Assembly (NCBI GenBank): GCA_021234155.1
Contig: JAJEKV010000023.1
Location: forward strand, 6,157,945 to 6,221,944
Source: Isoetes taiwanensis
Lineage: Eukaryota > Streptophyta > Lycopodiopsida > Isoetales > Isoetaceae
Direction of reading: 5' to 3'
DNA length: 64,000 bases
A program made the position numbers and the translations under genes. Below, piece after piece: positions 55,844 through 64,000 of the stretch (positions are counted from its first letter, which is position 1; the number at the start of each line of letters is the position of its first letter). The notes below the pieces were generated by a model, which saw nothing but the letters and a program-made list of their open reading frames with translations, searched no databases and was not told the origin of the DNA.

Positions 55844-56394
55844 ATAAACACACTTTGATGTGTGGGACACATCGGTTGCTCCTTTTCATTTGGGCCGTCG
55901 AATTTCAGGGGTTAAATCTCGGCCACATATTTAGATGTGTGTACATGCATGGGCATGCATGGGGGCATGCACCCCATCTGTGAACCGTTGGATCAAAGGG
56001 AAAGGCAAAATCAAAGCCCTTGATTTTCGTAGGGAAGGTGCAAGGAAGGTTCCTTAAAGATTAGTGTAGCAAATCTTAGCCGTTAGATCAAAAGGTTAAA
56101 ATGTATCCTAGCCATTAGTTTTTATATTAAATTACATGTTTTCTTTTAAATGAGGTGAGGTGGCATCCTCATTAATAAATCTCATTAATAAAAATGTAGT
56201 GAGGGGGCAAAGCATTTATTGGCTGGATTTCTAGGAAACTTCCTTTTTCTTAATCGCATTCAAAGGCTCGTAACTTGCACTAGAGGGGTCGGATTAAGGT
56301 GGGGCCCACATCATTGGATTCCTCTCATCAAGAGCTTTCCAATGAGTGATGCTTTGGACCGTTTCGTCATAGTTGGAGCCAACTTGATCGGATC

Positions 56395-57290
56395 CTAAGA
56401 ATCTTCTTATCTTAGAATCTTAATGGAATCTATAGCATGTTAAAAGAATCTAGGGGAATCTTCCTAGGATCTTTGAGAATTTTGAGGAATCTCAATAGAA
56501 TCTTAAAGAATCTATAGGAATCACAAGAGAATCTTTGCGAATCTAGTGGAATCCAATGGAATCTTCATAAATCTTTGGTACACTAAGAGAATCTAGGGGA
56601 ATCTTCCTGGGATCTTTGAGAATCTAGAGGAACCTCATTAGAATCTTTAGGAATCACAAGAGAATCTTTGCGGACCTAGAGGAATCCAGTGGAATCTTCA
56701 TAAATCTTTGAGAATCTAGGGGAATCTTAATGCAATCTTAGAGAATCTAGGGGAATCTTCGTAGGATTAGAGAATCTGGGAGAATCTACATAAAATCTTG
56801 GAGAATCTATGGGAATCTTGGGAGAATCTAGAGGAATCTATGGGAATCTTCATAAAAATTCTGAGGATCTAGGGAATCTTAAAGAATCTAAAGGAATCTT
56901 CTTAGAATTTTACAATATCTATGGTAATTTAAAGGAATCTAGAGGAATCTTCATGGGATCTTGAGGAATCTAGAGGAATCTCAATATAACCTTAGGGAAT
57001 CTAGTGGAATCTCAAAAGGATCTTTAAGAATCTAGGGGAATCTTCATAGGATCTTAGATAATCTAGGAGAATCAACATAGAATCTTGGGTGATCTATGGG
57101 ATTCTTGAGAGAATCTTTGAGAATCTAGGGGTGTCCTCATACTTGAGGAATTTTCATATAATCCAAGGGAATCTAAGAGAATATAAATGGAACCTTGAGA
57201 AATATAGAGGAATCGTGGGATATTTTGAAAATCTAGGGGAATCTCTGTAGAATCTTAAGAATCTTGGAGAGTCTTGCACACTGGGTATAT
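56395..57290 (+). repeat. GAATCT-rich degenerate minisatellite
   Basis: Dozens of GAATCT units are separated by 3-10 variable bases, often TAGG, TTGA, ATAG or CTTAG. There is no fixed long period. Higher-order blocks such as AGAATCTAGGGGAATCTTC recur. Confidence 0.95.
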
Positions 57291-57332
57291 TTTGTAGGTT
57301 ATTTTTCACACATTTTTGCCACAAATTTCTCC

Positions 57333-57408
57333 AAATGTGTAGGCCCTAAATATTAATAAACTTGTATATATATATACAAGTTTATTATTATTTAGGGCCT
57401 ACACATTT
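57333..57408. repeat. Central palindrome of the fold-back
   Basis: The 38-bp arms meet without spacer at TATATA|TATATA and differ at one base. They include GTAGGCCCTAAAT and its complement. Confidence 0.95.
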
Positions 57409-57997
57409 CCCCTAGAATTTCAAAGATTATCCCAAGGTTTGCATATATTTTTGAAGATTCTATGTATATTCTCCTAGATTCCCTTAGATTATATGAAAAA
57501 TCCTTAAGATTCTATAGGATTTCATTAAGATTCTTCTAGATTATGAGAGTTTATCCCAAGATTCCTCTAGATTCCCCAAGATTCTGTGTATATTCTTCTA
57601 CATTCCTTTAGATTCTATGGTCAAGATCTCACTTTCAAGATTCGATGCTGCAAATTGAGTTGACCGATTTATGTGCACCACACATCAAAGTGTGTTTATC
57701 TCTACACTATAAAGTTGAAGTATCCATGAAGTTGACTATATGAAAAGCACGCACTATAAATGATATAAATATCTTTAGCCCCCTTTTTGTTAAAATTCCA
57801 TGAAGATCTAAATTGTGCCGATAAAAATAACTGGTAGAAATAATAAGATTCTTAAGTACAGGATCGAGATCAATTGGCAATCAAGTTCGCATTTTTTGAT
57901 TTAGAATTCATACCAAGGAATAGATCTGATACTGGTTTGTCAGACCCATCTACGCAAGGTAAAGCATTTTTGAGGAATTATTTTCTGTCAGGCTTTC

Positions 57998-58103
57998 TCG
58001 ATGTTGGCAGAATAGGCTAATTAAACATCTGATATAGTTAATTGGCCAACTCGATGTTGGCAAAATAGGCTAATTAAACATTTGATATAGTTAATTGGCC
58101 AAC
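57998..58103 (+). repeat. 53-bp tandem duplication
   Basis: Two adjacent copies start TCGATGTTGGCA and end TTAATTGGCCAAC, differing at two bases. Confidence 0.92.
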
Positions 58104-60114
58104 GGGACCAGAGCGCCCTACAATGTTGGGTGGTAAAGGGGTAGATTTTTCCCTTTGAAAAGTAAACCATCCAACCAAAATAGCTTTGGCCATGTTAAGG
58201 AATAAACATTGCATCTGTGCTTTACAAATGATGATCCTCTGTCCTTTTCCACCAAGTGGAATGTTCTTTTTTGGTAGTTTATTTTTTGTAAACCTTCGAG
58301 TTTTTACAATACAGGTCAACCAAATCTCTTGCTCAAGTTGGAAAATGCTCTATTATCATTGTGCTTCATTCCTCAGAATTATATTCATACTTCTCCAACA
58401 AATATTTAGCTGTAGCATTGTTTGTAAGGTAGCCATTTATCAATGCGTAGGCACAGCCCAGATTCTGATGACTCATACTTCAACGATAGAATGGGATGGC
58501 AAATGGACGAGAGCAAAATCAAGCTGTTTGAAATTGCAGACAAAGAACATTCACAAAAGCAGAAACTCAACAATATGCCACAGCGGAATCCCACACACTC
58601 AAATATGCTTGCGAACCACAAAAGCTTCCCACAGCCTGAACTATGCCGTACTGCAGACCATAAAAGAAACCAAAATAAAAAACCCTTCTTAAATGGCCAA
58701 TGCAGGCCATTCTTTTTGTATATCCTTCAGCAGCAAGCGTTGCACAGGTATGGTGCCTTTCCGAACAGGAAGTGCATTCATGATGAAACCGTTGCCATGG
58801 CAGAGACATATTGGTCTTCTTTTTATATTTCTCTGCGTTGAATGATTGCTTCCTGAAAACGGATGGCATCAGCTGTAAATCCCTTCCCAAAAATCGTCAG
58901 AACCCATCCCTGGTTTTTGCAAGAAAAAAACAAAAAAGGACCAAATATTGCACCTGCACTTAGTGATTCTTGAGCAGGGGATGCTCCAAGGCCAGTTGAT
59001 CCTCATGCCTTACGCAGTCCATAATACTTCCGTCGGAAAGCTGAAGAATCAACATCAATGGCTCAGAATTGATAACTCATATGCGAAAAAATGGAGGATA
59101 GCTCAAGGTTTCTCGCATATTGCAAGGAAGCCAAGCCCAATAGAACATGATTGAGGTGACTCGTGGCTTTAAAGCCCCTGCTTAATCAAAGCCAAGAATT
59201 GGTGCCATTGCCATATATGCTCGGTCTGTGTTTTAAAGCTTCCTGCCGTGACTAATGTTCCTGAAAAATCTTAGCTAACTCCCTGGTTCATAGAATCTTA
59301 GTCGGCAATACATTTCCACCTTCACAAAATCGCAGGATTAACCGTTAATAAATCAAATAGCTCCTGATTGCCGCTACATATGAAATATTTGAGCAGACAA
59401 ACTCAAGAACAGAAGCTTCACCTTGTGTTATGCAAGAACGATAGATACAGCAAATTGTCTGTTATTATAAGCTCAGCCCATGTGGGATATGAAAGGCCCC
59501 TCCCAAAGACAACACGGGCATGATCAAGGCATAGCCTAGACGGAGGCCATGCATGGTCTGCTTGTCTCAATAAGAAGACACAAGACATGGTCAGGGCGCC
59601 CAGCATGCTAAGGGACATGGATGCTGATCATAGCAAAGAACCAATCAAAGGACAGGGCTGCGGCAAAATCGCAATTGCAGCCATCTCCGGGTAGTTTTCG
59701 TTTTACAATTTAAGATGCAGCATTGCAAATGCGACAGCGGCCAAACAAACAAATGCTACACTTTGTTTTTCTTTTTAAATATAAGAACCGTAGAACAGCT
59801 TAGCTTCTAAAATACAAAAAAGCCCCAAATAGTGAAAACTCCAGCAAAACTTAACGAAGATAGACAGAATTTCGTACCTCAACCTTAACAGAAAGCCTGA
59901 GCTGAGCAGGCAAGGTCGGATTTCAACAGGCAAGAATCAAATGCTTCAGCTTGCAAAGCTCAAAGACCAGGCCGCAGCCGTTGTTTAAGAAAAGCTTGAA
60001 TCGGACGCCACTCTTCTGGGCTCTACAAAATAGCATCAGAAATGGTAAATCCATGCTAGACGAAAAACCAACCAAATACAGCAAACAAAACCCTTTACCT
60101 GTGATCCAAGGTGA
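58104..60114. other. Unassigned region left of E5
   Basis: Several medium open frames lie on both strands, but none shows a family motif or a consistent splice structure. I cannot support a gene here. Confidence 0.4.
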
Positions 60115-63100
60115 GTTTGATGTGATTTCTGACAGGTTAGTGAAGGCGTTGGACTTATCCACTATTCCATTGACAAATGCGATGGATTTGTTGTCCGCTT
60201 TTCGTGGTCAACTTTCACCTTGTGCTTTGGTGGTTAAAGATTTGGAATACTCCATTCAAGGTTTTAACGCCAAGCGTACTTTTTTGGTGGCTGACCTTGG
60301 CAGTGTGGATCTTTTGATTGGGATGCCCTGGCATCAAGAGTATAATCCTTTGGTTGACTGGGTTTCTGGTACTCTTTTGTTAGCCTTGGATGGCGGGAAA
60401 AAGACCTTTAAGTTGGTTAAGGATCTTGTGATAGCCCCCATTCCAATGGTCTCTGTTGTTCAATTTAAGCGTTTGGCAATGAAATCTTCTTTTGTTTACT
60501 TGGTGGCAATTACATCACCAATAAAGGAGCGTCAAACTTTGTTTCTTATGAATCATTCTGATGTGTTTTCTAATGACATTGCCACATCATTACCTCCTCA
60601 GCGGCCAGAAGACCACAAAATTGATCTTTTGCCGGGAAAGGAACCCCCAAATCAAGCTCCTTATAGGAGAATGCATGGGCAACAAGCTGAGATTAAGTGC
60701 CAACTTGATGAGTTACTTCAAGCTGGTTTAATTCGTCTTAGTTCCCCACCTTTTGGTGCACCAGTTTTACTGGTCAGGAAAAAGGACAATTCTTGGCGTA
60801 TGTGTATTGACTACCGTGCCTTGAATAAGATTACTATAAAAAATAAGTTTCCTATTCCACGTGCGGATGATCTATTTGATCAATTACAAGGTGCTAAGGT
60901 TTTTAGCCGTCTAGATCTTAAGTCTGGCTATTGGCAACTTAAAGTGGCGCCAGAAGATGTGCATAAAACAGCCTTTAGAACGACTTTTGGACATTATGAG
61001 TTTCTAGTCATGCCTTTTGGTCTCACAAATGCGCCGGCTTCCTTTGCGAGCTTAATGGGGCGAATCTTTGAGAGTGTGCATGGTCATTTTGTAGTTGTTT
61101 TCTTTGATGATATTTTAGTTTTTAGCAAGTCTTTAGAAGAACATTATTTGCATTTGCAAGAGGTTTTTTCTCGCTTGCAAAAAGAACGGATCACGCTCAA
61201 TGCTAAGAAAAGTATATTCTTTCAATCAGAGATTGAATACTTAGGCCATATTGTCTGCGGTGAAGGTCTCAAAGTGGATCCTCGCAAAGTACATGCAATT
61301 TTAAGTTGGCCTAGTCCGTCTTCAGTGACTGCTTTGCGTTCGTTTTTGGGATTGTGCAGTTATTATAGAAAATTTGTCAAGAATTTTGCTAGCATTGCTT
61401 CAGGACTCTATTTATTAATCAAAAAGGATGTGCCTTTCTTATGGGGTGAAAATCAACAAATTGCTTTTCAGGCTTTGAAGGATGCTATGGTTAACCCTCC
61501 TGTACTGCGATTACCAAAGTTTGGGGTGCCTTACTTGATGTGTGTTGATGCTAGTGGGACTGCCTTGGGTGCAGTTTTGATGCAGGACGATCATCCTATC
61601 GCTTTTGAAAGTCGTAAATTTTTGGAATCCGAAAGTAGATATAGTGTGTATGATAAAGAATTCTTGGCTGTTATCCATGCTTTGAAGGTTTGGCGTCATT
61701 ATGTTTTAGGCTCCGCCGTTCATATTTTGACTGATCATCAAAGCATCAAACATATAGTTTCCCAGAAAAATTTATCTGAACGTCAACTTAAGTGGGTTTC
61801 GTTTATGCAGCAGTATGATTTTACAGTGGATTATCATCCAGGTAAGGAGAATGTGGTTGCGGACGCATTAAGTAGAAGAGGTTATGAGGTATGTTCTCTT
61901 TCTATTGCTTGATCGATCATTTGGATGACATGAAACAACTTTATGCAACCGATCCCCGATTATAAAGATATTTGGTTGATGGCTCAAACTGGTAACGCTT
62001 TTGGGTATAAGATAACGAATGGTTTCTTGTATAAGGGTCCAAAGTTATGTATTGTTCGTGCCTTTAGACAACTTATTCTTCTGGGAAGTCCATGATGCAC
62101 CCTCACGGCCGGGTCGTGGGCTTATCGCTACTTTGGCTAAGGTTGAACCCTATTTCACTTGGCCTGGCTTGCGTCGGGATGTGATGGTTCATATACGTTT
62201 TTGTGTGACGTGCCAACGTACTAAGAGAGTTCCTAAGAAACCTCATGGTATTCCTTTGCCTTTGCCTATTCCAAGAAAGTAAGTGGGAACAGTTACTATG
62301 GATTTCATTGTAGGTTTCCCAATCGAAGTTCTCGGAAGAATAATATGATTTGGGACGGTTTGTGGATTGTTTGACTAAGCAAGCACACTTTATTCCTTGT
62401 TCAAATAAATTAAAAGCTTATGATGCTGCAACTATTTTTATTAAAGAGATATTTCGTCTGCATGGTCTCCCTAAGATCATTATTTCAGACCGAGATACTA
62501 AGTTCACAAGCAAATTCTGGAAGGCCCTATTTATGCAATTAGGAACTGAATTACGGTTTTCCACTGCTTTTCATCCACAGACTGATGGGCAATCCGAGGT
62601 GGTAAATAAGGTTATTTCGTCCATCTTAAGAGGATTTGTCAATGAACATCAGGGACATTGGGAACCCTACTTGCCTCTTGCTGAGTTTGTTTATAATAAC
62701 ACAGTTCAGTCTACCATTAAGATGACACCTTTTCAGGCAGTCTATGGTCAGCCGGTTCGGGCACCACTCTTTAGAGTGTGTGATGATGTTCCTGCTGCTG
62801 ATGTCTTATAGACTTGCTTCAGGCTCGTATTCAGGATGCTCAAGCTTTTTTTCTCAAGAAATCATCTAAGATACAGCAAACAATGACTTTTAAGGAAGGT
62901 GATTGGGTATGGATGAGGATTCACAAAGGCCACTTTAAGAAGGATGCGCGCAAGAAAGACCTTAAGTTGGCGCCTCGATTCCATGGACCCTTTCAAGTCA
63001 TTAAAGTTATCAATGAGAATGCATATAAGTTGCGATTACCTCAAGGTTGGAAAATGCATGACGTTGTTAATGTCTCATTTTTAAAAGCCTATCAAGGAAA

Positions 63101-63398
63101 AGATTTGCCCCAAGTAGGGCGAATAAGCGAACCAGAATTGATTGAGGATTCCGAAGTTTTTGAGCCGGAAACAATTCTGAATGATAAATCCACTAGTGGT
63201 TCTAAGCAATATTTGGTTAAATTTGTCAATAAGCCTTTGGAGGACGCTTCATGGGTTCGTGGCAATTTATTAGAGGCCTATTCCGATATTCTACATGAAT
63301 ATAACGCCCGGAAGGCACAGGACATTGGGGAGGCTTCTAGTAGCCGGCCTAAACGAGGGCCAAGAAAAGATTATGCTAAGATGGCAAAAGGACTCTAG
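60115..63398 (+). pseudogene. E5 chromovirus pol (protease end to chromodomain), 5'-truncated
   Basis: Similarity starts just past the protease active site (ISDRLVKALDLSTIPL, where relatives have D-S/T-G-A shortly before) and continues with VDLLIGMPWHQEYNPL. RT is complete ([47 protein letters not shown]), then RNase H (CVDASGTALGAVLMQDD, ADALSRRG) in one frame to 61912. The integrase zinc finger (CVTCQRTKRVPKKP) lies at 62190-62260, the core (IIISDRDTKFTSKFWKALF) at 62350-62811, and a GPF module and chromodomain (KQYLVKFVNKPLEDASWV) at 62814-63398. Breaks are at 61912-62090, a stop at 62280, another near 62345 and one at 62811. It is a lineage distinct from E1-E3, less decayed than E4. The frame opening at 59951 includes about 55 codons of unrelated flanking DNA. 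Confidence 0.93.
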
Positions 63399-63428
63399 TC
63401 CCCTTGCAGCAGAGGACTGCTGCGATAT

Positions 63429-64000
63429 CAAGGGGGAGGGAATGCAATAGACACTGGACGTGGACGTCCAGAGAGGGTTGCATGCATGCATCCCTAAGAG
63501 GTGGCATGCATCCCTAAGAGGGGTTGCATGCTTGCATAGAGCGTGCATGCATGCATAGAGCGTTGCTAGCTATAAAGAGGCTCGGGGGAGAGCTCATGAG
63601 GCATTCAGTTTTCTGTGCTGAGCTCGTGGTTGGGTGGTGAGTATAGCTAGCACGTCATTTGTGCGTTTCACCAAGGATGCAAGCTCCATGTTCCAGATAA
63701 CGAGTGAAATGACCATAACCATGCTTGCTTCAACATAACTCCGCCATAACCATGCTTGCTTCAACACCTTGAATCTAATGGATGGATGTATGCTCGTAGA
63801 GGTTTCAGTGGAAAAAGCAAAACAAACGTTAGATAGCCCCCTTTTTTTTTTCCCACCTTGCCATCTCATTAATTCGCATTAAATGCAATTAAATATTGTT
63901 CCCACCTCATCATGTGGCATTTATTGCTCTCAAATTATGTGGCAACATCTAGGCCATTCATCCTGCACCTCCCCTTTGATCCAACGGTTTAAAGATGGGG
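63429..64000 (+). mobile_element. E5 polypurine tract and start of 3' LTR
   Basis: CAAGGGGGAGGGAA (63429-63442) is a good polypurine tract. TGCAATAGACACTGG at 63443 would be the LTR start. Inside are direct GCATGCATCCCTAAGAGG units (63480-63560) and a duplicated CCATAACCATGCTTGCTTCA (about 63712 and 63744). No end of the LTR can be fixed before the window stops. Confidence 0.6.

Larger units (their letters stand above)
55844..57699. mobile_element. Fold-back element built of GAATCT units
   Basis: A 22-bp perfect inverted repeat bounds the region (55844-55865 and 57678-57699, containing CACACTTTGATGTGTGG). Inside, the left arm contains a long irregular array of GAATCT-based units (about 56400-57290). 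The right arm (about 57409-57640) is rich in the reverse complement, AGATTC. The centre is a 76-bp near-perfect palindrome. No transposase frame is present. TSD and family are not determinable from this copy alone. Confidence 0.8.

Noticed and set aside
59951-60114. N-terminal part of the 653-codon frame of E5 as protein
   Set aside because: No similarity to protease or gag. It is flanking DNA that happens to be open.
60105-60116. AAGGTGAGT as a splice donor of a host gene leading into E5
   Set aside because: A good consensus, but no upstream exon is recognisable and the pol similarity begins within a few bases, so it is probably chance.

Overview
The window is nuclear DNA of a land plant. 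Signs are a PLS-type PPR gene remnant, plant chromoviruses primed by initiator-Met tRNA, a plant Helitron and captured fragments of plant genes. The PPR style and repeat load suggest a fern, but that is inference. Most of the sequence is nested, decayed Ty3/gypsy retrotransposons. I found no host gene that is clearly intact.

Layout. 1-226 is the end of an LTR that broke a PPR gene (227-800). 1424-2540 is a pol fragment, 2979-3110 a methyltransferase-like exon remnant, 4336-4712 a purine tract and 5220-5506 an unknown short coding segment. 5942-12350 is a rearranged chromovirus zone: a minus-strand leader and chimeric LTR joined to a plus-strand pol (E1) that carries a hAT-type MITE. 12581-30033 is E2, a minus-strand LTR element with a 5-bp TSD (AATAG) and a 5,117-bp Helitron inside it. 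30039-32596 is flanking DNA with a Tourist-like MITE. 32597-54694 is E3, a relative of E2 truncated at its 3' end and split by E4 (39622-50694), a different Ty3/gypsy element with its own 5-bp TSD (CTAGA). 54695-60110 is non-coding and includes a 1.86-kb fold-back built from GAATCT units. 60115-64000 is E5, a 5'-truncated chromovirus pol running into its 3' LTR.

The most notable content is in E2 and E3. Between the 5' LTR and gag-pol, both carry extra sense-strand genes. The first (27524-28613 and 51438-52506) encodes a histone H3-like protein. In E2 its first residues are those of the H3 tail (ARTKQTARK). A charged, proline-rich spacer of roughly 250 residues follows, and the C-terminus is an H3 histone fold. 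The second and third reading frames, possibly one protein, are of unknown family. The histone-like gene and the second reading frame each have a TATA-like box just upstream of the start codon. The same elements encode an integrase with a C-terminal chromodomain, a module whose relatives bind the methylated H3 tail. A chromodomain retrotransposon carrying its own H3-like protein is the candidate undescribed system here.

Caveat: the copies differ by many small indels clustered at CTG/CAG sites, so some apparent frameshifts may be sequencing or polishing errors in methylated repeats rather than true decay.
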